Positions 14,717 to 23,053 of a stretch of 27,662 bases of DNA are shown here, one piece after another (within the stretch, counting starts at the first letter, position 1; every line of letters begins with the position of its first letter). Under the pieces are notes generated by a model. That model did not search any database and was not told the origin of the DNA. It was given only the letters and a program-made list of their open reading frames with translations. Origin of the DNA: an uncultured Eubacteriales bacterium (GTDB lineage Bacteria > Bacillota > Clostridia > Oscillospirales > CAG-272); NCBI GenBank assembly GCA_900548735.1, contig URMC01000013.1:1-27662 (forward strand), written 5' to 3'. A program made the position numbers and the translations under genes.

Positions 14717-16429
14717 ATGGCACGTTTGTTTGAAGAGCATATCACCCGCCGCGTGCGGTGCCTGGACGGCGCATGGTGTTTTCGGGCAGACCCTGCGGAT
14801 GTGGGGGAAGCGGAAAACTGGATGGCTGGGCTGCCGGGGGGCGAGTTTACCTCGGTGCCGTCGGTGTTCAACCTGACCGGGGGGCTGATGGACTATGAGG
14901 GCGCCGCGTTCTATGAAAAGGAATTTACCACCGCCGGCGGGTGCCTGCGCTTTCTGCTTGACGGCGTGCTGACGCACGCAAAAGTCTTTTTGGACGGCGT
15001 TTTGCTGGGGGAGCACACGGGCGGGTTTACGCGTTTTTCCTTTGTGGTGCCGGGCGTGAGCGCCGGGCGGCATCGCCTTTGCGTGATTGCCGACAACCGC
15101 TTTCATGCCGATTCCATCCCGCAAAAAAAGGTGGATTGGTATCACTGGGGCGGCATTATCCGCTCGGTCTGGGTGGAGGAATTGCGGGGCATTTCGGTGC
15201 TTTCCGCGCATCTGGTGTACATCCTGAATGACGATTTAACCGCCGCACGGGCGCACTTTGCCCTCACGTTGTATAACGCCGGGGACACCGCCGTGACCGA
15301 CACCGTAACGGCAGAACTGGCAGGGGAGACGGTGGCAACGCTCCCCCTCACGCTCGCCCCGCACGAAACGCGGGAGGTGGAAACCGCGGCGTTTACCGTT
15401 ACCCCCGTGCGCCTTTGGTCGCCCGAAACGCCGGAGCTGTATACCATGGCTCTGCGTACCGGGAGCGACGACCTGATTGACCGTACCGGCTTCCGGTTAA
15501 TAGAGGTGCGGGAGGGGCAGATCCTGCTCAATCACCGCCCGGTGGAATTTCGCGGGGTCAACCGGCATGAAGAGCACCCGGATTTCGGCTTTGCCTTCCC
15601 GCAAAATCTCATACGCCGTGACCTGGAGCTGATTCGTGCGGCGGGTTGCAACGCCGTCCGCGGCTCTCACTATCCCAACTCCAAGGATTTTGTGGATCTG
15701 TTGGACGAAACGGGAATGCTGTTCTGGAGCGAAATCCCGATGTGGGGGTGCGGTTTTTCGCGTGAATCGCTTGCCGACCCCGCCGTGGTCGCCGCGGGGC
15801 TTACCATGCACCGCGAAATGGTGGAGCAGTATTACAATCATCCTTGTGTGCTCTTTTGGGGGATGCACAACGAAATCCCCTCCGACTGTGAGGCGGCGGT
15901 GGAATTAACCCGTATATATTATGAGTTTTTAAAGAAAAACGGGGGGAATCGACTGGTGGTTTATGCCTCCAATGTGCCGGAAACCGACCGGTGCCTGGCG
16001 CTTTGCGACTGCATTTGCCTCAACATTTATCTTGGCTGGTACGGTGGTAAAATTTCGGATTGGGACGCCTATACCGACCGGTTTCTCGAAAGGCGCCGGG
16101 CGCTGGGGCTTTCCCACCTGCCGATCATTTACAGCGAGTTCGGCGCGGCGGCGGTCTACGGGAGCCATGATGACGAATCGGTGCTCTGGAGTGAGGAGTA
16201 TCAGGCAAAACTGCTTGCCCATTGCCTGACGCTTTTCCACCGTCACCCCGCCGTGGTCGGCGCGTTTGTGTGGCAGTTTGCGGACATCCGCACCTGTCTT
16301 GCCGCGGGGATCAACCGGGCGCGCGGTTTCAACAACAAGGGCATTCTCAATGAGTACCGCAAGCCGAAACTGGCGTATCGTGCGGTCAGGGAATGCTACC
16401 TTTCGTTTGCCAAGGAGGAAAAACAATGA
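14717..16429 (+). CDS. GH2 beta-hexuronidase (beta-glucuronidase or beta-galacturonidase)
   Basis: This is a 570-residue intracellular enzyme with no signal peptide. Domains: jelly-roll (1-~175), immunoglobulin-like (~175-275), TIM barrel (~275-570). The acid/base is Glu386 (GMHNEIP) and the nucleophile Glu474 (IYSEFGA). The N-x-K-G motif (Asn539, Lys541, in FNNKGIL), which recognises the sugar carboxylate in beta-glucuronidases, is present, so a uronic-acid substrate is likely. The segment between SEIPMWG and NHPCVLFW is about 16 residues shorter than in E. coli UidA, placing it with enzymes lacking the large active-site loop 1. It is first in an operon whose next genes degrade tagaturonate and altronate, the galacturonate branch, so beta-galacturonidase or mixed specificity should be considered. 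Its stop overlaps the next start (ATGA). Confidence 0.9.
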   Translation: MARLFEEHITRRVRCLDGAWCFRADPADVGEAENWMAGLPGGEFTSVPSVFNLTGGLMDYEGAAFYEKEFTTAGGCLRFLLDGVLTHAKVFLDGVLLGEHTGGFTRFSFVVPGVSAGRHRLCVIADNRFHADSIPQKKVDWYHWGGIIRSVWVEELRGISVLSAHLVYILNDDLTAARAHFALTLYNAGDTAVTDTVTAELAGETVATLPLTLAPHETREVETAAFTVTPVRLWSPETPELYTMALRTGSDDLIDRTGFRLIEVREGQILLNHRPVEFRGVNRHEEHPDFGFAFPQNLIRRDLELIRAAGCNAVRGSHYPNSKDFVDLLDETGMLFWSEIPMWGCGFSRESLADPAVVAAGLTMHREMVEQYYNHPCVLFWGMHNEIPSDCEAAVELTRIYYEFLKKNGGNRLVVYASNVPETDRCLALCDCICLNIYLGWYGGKISDWDAYTDRFLERRRALGLSHLPIIYSEFGAAAVYGSHDDESVLWSEEYQAKLLAHCLTLFHRHPAVVGAFVWQFADIRTCLAAGINRARGFNNKGILNEYRKPKLAYRAVRECYLSFAKEEKQ

Positions 16430-17673
16430 CCGAGAAAACGGCGCGCCCGCTGCGCGTATTGCAGTTTGGCGGCGGGGTATTTCTGCGCGGATTTTTTGAC
16501 TGGATGCTGCAAAAAGCCAATGACTGTGGTGTGTTTTGCGGGGATGCGCTGATTGTGCGTAGCCGCACCCGCGGGGCGGACCCGCTGGCAGAAAATCATT
16601 TTCGCTATACGCATATCGCGGCGGATGCCACCCATCGTGACGTGACCGAGGTCAACTGCGTGCGCGGCTCCGTGTGCCCGGCAGAGGACTGGGAGGAGTT
16701 TCTTTCCACCGCGGAAAACAGGGAGATTGAAGTGGTGGTTTCCAATACCACGGAGCGGGGAATCGAATACCGTCCCTGCCCTTATTTGCCCGAGACCTGC
16801 CCGGAAAGTTATCCCGCAAAGCTGACGCACTGGCTCTATCGTCGCTATTCCGGTGGCGGCAGGGGCGTGTTGATTCTGCCGCTGGAACTGATTGAGAGAA
16901 ACGGGGATACCCTGCGGGAATACGTGCTTCGCCACGCGGCGGATTTTGCCCTGCCGGCGGCGTTTGCCGACTGGGTAAGAAGCGAATGCTCTTTTCGCAA
17001 TACGCTGGTAGACCGCATTGTTTCCGGCTCCCGCGAGGGGGAGCCGACAATCAACCGGAGCGAGTATTTTCATCTGTTTGTGATTGAAGGTCAGCCGGAT
17101 GCCCGCCTGCCGTTTGACAAGGCGGGGCTGAATGTGCGTTTTGTGCCGTCCGTGGTGCCGTTCCGCACCCGCAAGGTGCGGTTGCTCAACGGTGCACACA
17201 CCTCGATGATTCCGTATGCGTTGCTTCTGCACATCGAAACGGTGTTTGACTGTATGCAAAGCCCGGTGCTTTCCGCCCACCTTTCCCGCTGTATGGAGGA
17301 AATTATTGTTTCGCTGGGGGAGGAAAGAGAGGATGCGGAACGCTACGCCGCCGATGTGTGCGAGCGCTTCCGTAACCCGGAAATCGCACACCGTTGCCGG
17401 GCTATTGCGCTTTCCTCACTGGCAAAATTCCGCGTGCGCGTGGTACCTTCCATCCTCGGTTATGTCGAAAAAACCGGCAAAGCACCCACCGCGCTGTTGA
17501 CGGCGCTTGCCAAGCTGATCGTGTTTTACAGGACGGATGAGCCGGAGGATGACCCCGAGGACATCCGCCGCGTGCGGGAACTGCCCCTCCCGGAGCTTTT
17601 GGCGGATACGGCGCTTTGGGGGGCGGATCTTTCCCGCTTTGCCGGGGAGGTGAGCGCGCTTGAAAATTCATGA
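16426..17673 (+). CDS. uxaB: Tagaturonate reductase (altronate oxidoreductase)
   Basis: This 415-residue enzyme reduces D-tagaturonate to D-altronate with NADH in the cytoplasmic galacturonate pathway. It belongs to the mannitol dehydrogenase family. The nucleotide-binding start is VLQFGGGVFLRGF (11-23), followed by SNTTERGIEY (106-115), LPLELIERNGD (151-161), FRNTLVDRIVSG (190-201) and the catalytic-region KVRLLNGAHTSMIP (250-263). These segments match E. coli UxaB rather than the fructuronate reductase UxuB. It is shorter than UxaB (483 aa), mostly through missing loops. Start: ATG at 16426 overlaps the hexuronidase stop by 4 nt with AAGGAGG upstream; translation is coupled. Confidence 0.9.
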   Translation: MTEKTARPLRVLQFGGGVFLRGFFDWMLQKANDCGVFCGDALIVRSRTRGADPLAENHFRYTHIAADATHRDVTEVNCVRGSVCPAEDWEEFLSTAENREIEVVVSNTTERGIEYRPCPYLPETCPESYPAKLTHWLYRRYSGGGRGVLILPLELIERNGDTLREYVLRHAADFALPAAFADWVRSECSFRNTLVDRIVSGSREGEPTINRSEYFHLFVIEGQPDARLPFDKAGLNVRFVPSVVPFRTRKVRLLNGAHTSMIPYALLLHIETVFDCMQSPVLSAHLSRCMEEIIVSLGEEREDAERYAADVCERFRNPEIAHRCRAIALSSLAKFRVRVVPSILGYVEKTGKAPTALLTALAKLIVFYRTDEPEDDPEDIRRVRELPLPELLADTALWGADLSRFAGEVSALENS

Positions 17674-19036
17674 AAGCGACAACGTAGAAGTGCGTGCCGA
17701 CGGGCAGAAATACGCGCTTACCGCGATGGAAACGGGGGAGACGGTCATCAAATACGGTTTTCCCATCGGCAGGGCAACCCGAAAGATTGCCGCCGGGGAG
17801 AAGGTCAGCCCCGCAAACCTGCACAGCGCGCTCTCCGGCACCGGGGAGTGGCAGTACCGCAAAGGCGCCGCGGTCGCCCCTGTCGGCGAGACGCGGTATT
17901 TTGAGGGGTATTTGCGCAAAGACGGGCGCGCGGGCGTCCGCAACGGGTTGTGGATTATCCCCACGGTCGGCTGTGTCAACGGGATTGCGCGGGCGCTTGC
18001 CGCCAGATGCGGCGCCACAGCGCTGACGCACCCTTACGGTTGCTCGCAACTGGGGGATGACCTGCAATGCACCAGACGCATGTTGGCGGCGCTGGCAAAA
18101 CACCCGAACGCCGGGGGCGTGCTTTTGCTGGGGCTTGGATGTGAGAACAACACCATGGACAGCATGCGCGCGGCGCTGGGGGATTATGATCCCGAACGGG
18201 TGCGGTTTCTCACGGTTCAGGACGTGGAAAACGAGCTGGCGGCAGGGGAGAAGATTCTCGCAGAGTTGCGTGCGGTAATATCTGCTGACAAAAAACAAAA
18301 AATCCCGTTTTCCGCACTACGTATCGGGGTGAAATGTGGCGGGAGTGACGGATACAGCGGGATTACGGCAAACCCTGCCGTGGGGCGCGTTTCGGACGCG
18401 TTTTACGCCGCGGGCGCCAGTGTGCTGATGTGCGAAACGCCGGAGGTGTTCGGTGCGGAGGAGTTGCTCTTTTCCCGCGCAAAATCCGAGGCGGTTTTTG
18501 AAGAATGCAGCAGGACGGTGCGCGAATTCCGCCAATATTTCATCGACCACGGGGAGCCGATTTCGGAAAACCCCTCCCCCGGAAACATCGCGGGCGGGAT
18601 TACCACCCTGGAGGAAAAATCGCTTGGCTGTGTGCAAAAAGCAGGGCGGCTTCCGCTTTGCGGCACGCTGACGCCGGGCGCGGAACCTTCCAACGGGCAA
18701 GGGTTGTACCTGGTGCCGGGGCCGGGGAACGATATGGTTTCCTCCACACTGTTGGCGGCGGCAGGGGCACAACTGATTCTTTTTACCACGGGCAGGGGTA
18801 CGCCGTTTGTCGCGCCCGTGCCGACGCTGAAAATCGCCTCCAACAGCGCGCTTGCCGAAAAGAAACCGCACTGGATCGATTTTAACGCCGGGGTGTTGAT
18901 CAGTGGTGAAACGATGGAAAAAACGGCAGGGGAACTGTTTTCCCTGTGCGAAAGAACGCTGAACGGCGCGCTTACCGCCGGGGAGCGGAGCGGATACGCC
19001 GACATTGCCCTGTTTAAAAACGGGGTCACGCTTTGA
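17660..19036 (+). CDS. uxaA: Altronate dehydratase
   Basis: The 458-residue enzyme dehydrates D-altronate to 2-keto-3-deoxygluconate. An N-terminal SAF domain (~1-75) is followed by the UxaA catalytic region: RKDGRAGVRNGLWIIPTVGC (86-105), THPYGCSQLGDD (123-134), GLGCENN (158-164), KCGGSDGYSGITANPAVG, and a late GPGNDMVSSTLLAAAGA segment. Conserved cysteines 105, 128 and 161 are available for metal binding. Start: TTG at 17660, the first possible codon after an in-frame stop, 9 bp after GGGGAGG; it overlaps uxaB by 14 nt. The N-terminus MKIHESDNVEV fits the family's usual beginning, which supports the TTG. Confidence 0.92.
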   Translation: MKIHESDNVEVRADGQKYALTAMETGETVIKYGFPIGRATRKIAAGEKVSPANLHSALSGTGEWQYRKGAAVAPVGETRYFEGYLRKDGRAGVRNGLWIIPTVGCVNGIARALAARCGATALTHPYGCSQLGDDLQCTRRMLAALAKHPNAGGVLLLGLGCENNTMDSMRAALGDYDPERVRFLTVQDVENELAAGEKILAELRAVISADKKQKIPFSALRIGVKCGGSDGYSGITANPAVGRVSDAFYAAGASVLMCETPEVFGAEELLFSRAKSEAVFEECSRTVREFRQYFIDHGEPISENPSPGNIAGGITTLEEKSLGCVQKAGRLPLCGTLTPGAEPSNGQGLYLVPGPGNDMVSSTLLAAAGAQLILFTTGRGTPFVAPVPTLKIASNSALAEKKPHWIDFNAGVLISGETMEKTAGELFSLCERTLNGALTAGERSGYADIALFKNGVTL

Positions 19037-19045
19037 GGGGGGCGT

Positions 19046-20212
19046 ATGGAAAATTTTATTGCAGATGTGCCGATGGAGCATCGGATTCTCACGCCGGAGG
19101 ACGGCGCGCAGTATTTTTTCGGATATTATGATATGAGGGCGGATGACGGCACGGGCAGGCATCTTTGCCACCGGGTGTCGTTTGCCGACCGGTTGCCCGC
19201 GGCAACCGACGTTGCGGAATTAGGGTATTTGCAGGATCGCCGGTTTTTCCCGTTTGCCGCCACCACGGCGTGGAATTTTCAGCAAGGGGCGATGCTTGAG
19301 TATCATCCGAGCGAAAAAAACACCGTGTTTTTCAACACGGTAAAGGACGGGGCGCTTGCCACTGCCATTCTGAATTTTGAAACCGGCGCGGTGCGCTATG
19401 CCGACCGACCGACGGCGTGTCACTCTCCGGACGGGCGCTGGGGGCTTTCCGTTCATTTCGGCAGAATTTTCGATTTCCGCCCCGGTTACGGTTATGCGGG
19501 CTTTCCGGATCGGAACGCCGCGGTGCCGGCGCCCGCGGATGACGGCGTTTTTCTGACTGACCTTGCGGGCGGCACCTCACGGATGCTGTTCAGCCTTGCG
19601 GAACTGGCGCCGATTTCCGGGTTTTCCGCAGGGGAGAAGTTGCTCGTCAATCATATCACCTTTTCGCCCGACAGCGACCGGTTTTTGTTCCTCTTACGTA
19701 ATTTCCCCAGCGGAAAGACCCCGTGGCTGACCACGCTGATGGTGGGGGATCGCACCGGGCAGGTGCGCCCGGTGTTGCGTGCCACCTATGTGTCGCATTA
19801 TTACTGGCTGAGCGCCACGGAAATCGTTGCGCATTGCACGGTGCCCGCCCTGAGCGAGAAAAAGAGCATGTACCGCCTGAACGTGCTGACCGGGGAGGCA
19901 ACCGAGTATGATATGCCGTATTTCGGGCAGTATCCGAACGGGGATATTCATTGCCGGTTGTCGGCAGACGGAGAAGCGATTATCGGGGATGGGTATGAAT
20001 TCGGCGGGTATCGGCGGCTGATGGAATACCGGATCGCCACGGGCGAGTCACGGGAGCTGTTTGCGGCAAGATCGCCCAAGCCCGGATGCCTTGACATCCG
20101 GTGCGATCTGCACGCCCGCCCGGTCAGCGGCGGGTGGGTCAGTTATGATACCACCGAAAACGGTAAGCGTGAAGTTGCCGCAGTGCGCCGTAAGGCGGGG
20201 CTGAACGGCTGA
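19046..20212 (+). CDS. Beta-propeller protein, oligogalacturonate-lyase-like, function uncertain
   Basis: The 388-residue protein has no signal peptide. Repeated blade motifs are visible: YFFGYYDMRADDG, AMLEYHPSEKNTVFFNT, NHITFSPDSDRFLFLLRN, GDIHCRLSADGEAIIGDGY, and a closing RCDLHARPVSGGWVSYDTTENGKREV. Histidine-bearing blades with a terminal R-C-D-L-H segment recall TolB-like propellers and the cytoplasmic oligogalacturonate lyases (PL22), which bind metal through such histidines; whether all ligands are present cannot be judged by eye. It is the last gene of the hexuronide operon, 9 nt after uxaA with a GAGGGGGG site. Context favours a role in pectin- or uronide-derived oligosaccharide handling. 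Lyase, epimerase-like and non-enzymatic roles all remain open. Confidence 0.6.
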   Translation: MENFIADVPMEHRILTPEDGAQYFFGYYDMRADDGTGRHLCHRVSFADRLPAATDVAELGYLQDRRFFPFAATTAWNFQQGAMLEYHPSEKNTVFFNTVKDGALATAILNFETGAVRYADRPTACHSPDGRWGLSVHFGRIFDFRPGYGYAGFPDRNAAVPAPADDGVFLTDLAGGTSRMLFSLAELAPISGFSAGEKLLVNHITFSPDSDRFLFLLRNFPSGKTPWLTTLMVGDRTGQVRPVLRATYVSHYYWLSATEIVAHCTVPALSEKKSMYRLNVLTGEATEYDMPYFGQYPNGDIHCRLSADGEAIIGDGYEFGGYRRLMEYRIATGESRELFAARSPKPGCLDIRCDLHARPVSGGWVSYDTTENGKREVAAVRRKAGLNG

Positions 20213-20710
20213 CGCGCCACCTGCGGTGGGGGCACCTGCGGTGCAGCTTTCAGAGTCAGTTGGGTGCATACAGCGAATGTTCGCACCAAACACCGTCAGG
20301 GGCATTCCATATGCCCCCGCCCTGACGCAAAGTTACTTTTTCCATTCCGTTATCAGATTCCACAGTTCTTCTTTTTCTTTTGAGAGAGCGCCCGGTAAGC
20401 CGAAACCATTCGGTTTTTCGCGAAGCGAAAAACTGCGACACCGTGGGGGCTTTGGTTTACCGGGTGCTCCGGCACAAAAGAAAATGGACAAGGGGCAATA
20501 CCCCTTGTCGGCAAAAAGAAAATGCCATACAAACATTCCGGCGGCGAACATACTGACTCTATTGCCCGCCGCAGGCGCGCGCAAGAGGGGACTTTTTATA
20601 AAAAGTCCCCTCTTGACTCCCTCAAAAATTTTTACACGGCATATGCCATGCTTTCGCTGTGTGCGCCCAACTGACTCTGAAAGCCCCGCCGCAGGCGGCG
20701 CAGGTGGCAA
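20213..20710. repeat. Non-autonomous element of ~0.5 kb with 32-bp terminal inverted repeats
   Basis: The two ends carry 32-bp inverted repeats (20246-20277 and 20653-20684) that match at 30 positions and begin GCTTTCAGAGTCAGTTGGG. Outside them both ends have CACCTGCG-type GC motifs. Inside are the stem GACAAGGGG/CCCCTTGTC, a long nested hairpin GCGCCCGGTAAGCC / GGTTTACCGGGTGC around ~20387-20466, and a perfect 34-bp palindrome at 20582-20615 (half CAAGAGGGGACTTTTTA). No transposase is encoded. A 185-codon open frame crosses the element but also crosses the hairpins and lacks a ribosome site. Confidence 0.7.
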
Positions 20711-20715
20711 AAGCA

Positions 20716-20749
20716 TAAAAACCCGCCGGCAGTTTCCTGCCGGCGGGTT
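20716..20749 (-). terminator. Intrinsic terminator of the epimerase-oxidoreductase operon
   Basis: A 13-bp stem (AACCCGCCGGCAG / CTGCCGGCGGGTT) has a 4-nt loop; read on the minus strand it is followed by TTT. It lies 14 bases beyond the stop codon of the Gfo/Idh gene. Confidence 0.88.
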
Positions 20750-20763
20750 GTTTTGTGATCAAC

Positions 20764-21963
20764 TCAGACCTCGGGAATGTTGATTTCCACTTCGCGGCCG
20801 AGTTCGGCGGATTTTGCAATGCCGTCGATAATCGCCTGGTTGTAGATGATCTGAGAGGACGGAACCGGCGCGGTGCCGCCGTTCTTGATCGCGTCCAGGA
20901 ACGAACGGATCTTCAGGTCAAACAGCGTAATGCCTTTCTTCGACTCGGACGTGACGATGATCGGGATCTCGGTCTCGGTCTGCTGACCGCACACCTCGTG
21001 ATACAGCTTCATGGGGCCGCCCACCGTGCCGTTCCAGCACTCGGTAGAGGGAATCCGCAAGCCGCCCTTGGTGCCGAGAATAATCGTGTCACCGGGGGTG
21101 TCCATATTCATTGCCCACGCAATACGGAAGTCGAGGATAATCCCACCCTCCAGACGGATAAACGCCGCCGCAAAATCGTCCACGGCAAACGCTTTGGCGT
21201 ATTCCGGATGACCGGTTTTGACGTAGTTGCTGTAATTCGGGTCGGTGCCGAAGAATGCGGACTTGTAGCCCGAAACCGTCAGCGGTTTCGGATAGCCGAT
21301 GGCGTTGAGCACCATATCGAGGGAGTAGCATCCGATGTCACCCAGCGCGCCGATACCGGCGGTCTCATCGGTGATAAAGGAGGTGCCGAACGGGGTCGGG
21401 ATGCCGCGGCGTCTGCCGCCGCCGGTCTGAATATAGTAAATCTTGCCAAGCTCGCCGGATTCGACAATCTTTTTGATCATCTTCATATTGGCGTCAAGTC
21501 TGGGCTGGAAGCCGATGGAAAGGATCTTGCCGCTCTTCTTTTCCGCTTTTCTCACGGCAACCGCCTCGTCCAGCGTCACGGTGAAGGGCTTCTCCAACAG
21601 CACGTTCAGCCCGTGCTCCAGCGCGTAAATCGCGGGGCCCGCATGCTGACGGTTGTAGGTGCAGATGGTCACGGCGTCCAGATTCAGCGACTTGTCGTTG
21701 ATCAGCTCCACGTGATCCTTGTAGTCGGTTTTGACGTTCTCCACACCGTATTTCTCAAAGAAAGCCTTTGCCTTACCGGGGATCAGATCCGCGCCTGCCA
21801 CGATCTCTACGTCGGGCTGTTTGAGCAGGGATTTGATATGGGAGCCGGCAATCCAGCCGCACCCGATAAACGCAATACGGATTTTCTTGGTGGTGTCAAT
21901 GACCTTTTCTTCCTGCGATTCTTTGAACGCGTTCAGGTCTTTGTCTTCTGCCATGTTTGCCAT
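20764..21963 (-). CDS. Gfo/Idh/MocA-family NAD(P)-dependent sugar oxidoreductase
   Basis: The protein has 399 residues. After a ~28-residue polar N-terminal extension comes the Rossmann fold IRIAFIGCGWIAGSHI. The catalytic-lysine motif LLEKPFT and the C-terminal domain start GAGIGALGDIGCYSLDMV follow, where many members have a histidine in place of Cys-Tyr. This is typical of the family that oxidises cyclic sugars, inositols or sugar derivatives; the substrate cannot be read from sequence. Start: ATG at 21963, preceded by AAGGAGGAG; longer in-frame starts would overlap the upstream gene. It is second in an operon, 14 nt after the TIM-barrel epimerase gene, a pairing common in inositol and rare-sugar catabolism. 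Codon use suggests good expression. Confidence 0.9.
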   Translation of the reverse strand: MANMAEDKDLNAFKESQEEKVIDTTKKIRIAFIGCGWIAGSHIKSLLKQPDVEIVAGADLIPGKAKAFFEKYGVENVKTDYKDHVELINDKSLNLDAVTICTYNRQHAGPAIYALEHGLNVLLEKPFTVTLDEAVAVRKAEKKSGKILSIGFQPRLDANMKMIKKIVESGELGKIYYIQTGGGRRRGIPTPFGTSFITDETAGIGALGDIGCYSLDMVLNAIGYPKPLTVSGYKSAFFGTDPNYSNYVKTGHPEYAKAFAVDDFAAAFIRLEGGIILDFRIAWAMNMDTPGDTIILGTKGGLRIPSTECWNGTVGGPMKLYHEVCGQQTETEIPIIVTSESKKGITLFDLKIRSFLDAIKNGGTAPVPSSQIIYNQAIIDGIAKSAELGREVEINIPEV

Positions 21964-21976
21964 TGTTTTCTCCTCC

Positions 21977-22792
21977 TTAATAACCGATGGATTTGAGATA
22001 GTTGATGCTCTTTTCAATGCACTCCATGGGGGTCAGACCCATCGAGGGATTGTCCTGCTCTACCACGACCCAGGTAGCGCCCGACTCCTCGGAGGCTTTG
22101 AGGATTGCAGGGATGTCCTGCATGCCGGAGCCAACGGGGCGGAACTCAAAATCGGTCGGGCGCTTGGGCGCCGTGCTCTTGATGCCGATCAGCTCATACA
22201 TATTTTCGGATTTGGTGCCGAAAAAGTCTTTCAGGTGCACCACAGGGCATCTGCCGGCATACTTGCGGATGTAATCCGCCGGGTTCTCGCCGCCGATATT
22301 GACCCAGCAAACGTCAAGCTCGGTCTTCAACAGGTCGGCAGGAACGCTGTCATACAGCTCATCCAGCGCGTATTTGCCGTCCACTTTCATAAACTCAAAG
22401 TCATGGTTGTGGTACAGGAGCTGGATGCCGTAGCCCTTTGCCACTTCGCCCAGCATTTTGATGTTTTCCACAACCTCTCCCCAGCAAGGCGTACCGGGGC
22501 GATAGTCGGGAGTGAGGTACGGCACGGCAACAAACTTGCAGCCGACCTCGGCATATTTGGCAAGGATCCCTTTCGGTGCGCCGCACATATCCAGATACGG
22601 CACATGCGCGGAGATCGGTACCAGACCGATTTCTTTGCACATCTTTGCAATGTCAGCGGGGGTGTTGCCGTAAAGCCCGGCAAACTCCACACCGTCATAA
22701 CCCATTTTTTTGATTTTTTCCAGGGTTCCGCGAAGGTCCGCCTTTGCGTCCTCCCGCACGGAATACACCTGAACTGCAATCGGTAAAGCCAT
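21977..22792 (-). CDS. TIM-barrel sugar phosphate isomerase/epimerase (AP endonuclease 2-like)
   Basis: This 271-residue protein of the xylose-isomerase-like TIM-barrel family begins ALPIAVQVYSVREDAKADLR. Metal-ligand segments are in place: MGYDGVEFAGLYG, LLYHNHDFEF, ELDVCWVNIGGENPADYI, VVHLKDFFG and a final VVVEQDNPSMGL with Glu as the last ligand. Members isomerise or epimerise keto-sugars, or process inositol-derived intermediates. The GVEFAG/VCWVNIGG pattern is that of uncharacterised members that partner Gfo/Idh oxidoreductases. Start: ATG at 22792 with GGGGAGGG upstream. It is first in the operon and driven by the promoter at 22827-22855. Confidence 0.9.
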   Translation of the reverse strand: MALPIAVQVYSVREDAKADLRGTLEKIKKMGYDGVEFAGLYGNTPADIAKMCKEIGLVPISAHVPYLDMCGAPKGILAKYAEVGCKFVAVPYLTPDYRPGTPCWGEVVENIKMLGEVAKGYGIQLLYHNHDFEFMKVDGKYALDELYDSVPADLLKTELDVCWVNIGGENPADYIRKYAGRCPVVHLKDFFGTKSENMYELIGIKSTAPKRPTDFEFRPVGSGMQDIPAILKASEESGATWVVVEQDNPSMGLTPMECIEKSINYLKSIGY

Positions 22793-22826
22793 GATAAGCC
22801 CTCCCCATTTATAGATTTGCAATTTC

Positions 22827-22855
22827 ATTATAAGACAAAACCTGCCCGCAGGCAA
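22827..22855 (-). promoter_or_regulatory. Promoter of the epimerase-oxidoreductase operon with internal palindrome
   Basis: On the minus strand, TTGCCT (22850-22855), a 17-bp spacer and TATAAT (22827-22832). The spacer and -35 edge contain the palindrome CCTGC-CC-GCAGG (22841-22852), placed where a repressor would block polymerase. Confidence 0.7.
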
Positions 22856-22929
22856 GTCAATTTTGGGTGCGAAACAGACAAAAATTGCTCACTTTGCCAA
22901 AGAAAGGTTCTGCGCCCCGCCGCCCCCGA

Positions 22930-22958
22930 TTGACGGGAGGGGTAAAACGGGCTATAAT
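22930..22958 (+). promoter_or_regulatory. Promoter of the alpha/beta hydrolase gene
   Basis: TTGACG (22930-22935), a 17-bp spacer and TATAAT (22953-22958), one mismatch from consensus. The leader is about 90 nt and ends in a strong AGGAGG (23043-23048), 5 bp before the ATG. Confidence 0.8.
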
Positions 22959-23053
22959 ATAAGTGGAACGAAAACAGCCGGGGCGTTGATCCCGGCAAGA
23001 AAAAAAGCACAAAGCTTTCAAAATACGCCGTCGAGGAGGCAGAGGAGGAACAT

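Noticed and set aside
14717..16429. Calling the GH2 enzyme a beta-galactosidase
   Set aside because: The NxKG motif near the C-terminal end of the barrel and the uronate operon indicate a uronic-acid substrate.
20226..20783. 185-codon open frame across the 20.2 kb element
   Set aside because: It crosses both terminal repeats, the 34-bp palindrome and the terminator of the neighbouring operon, and has no ribosome site.
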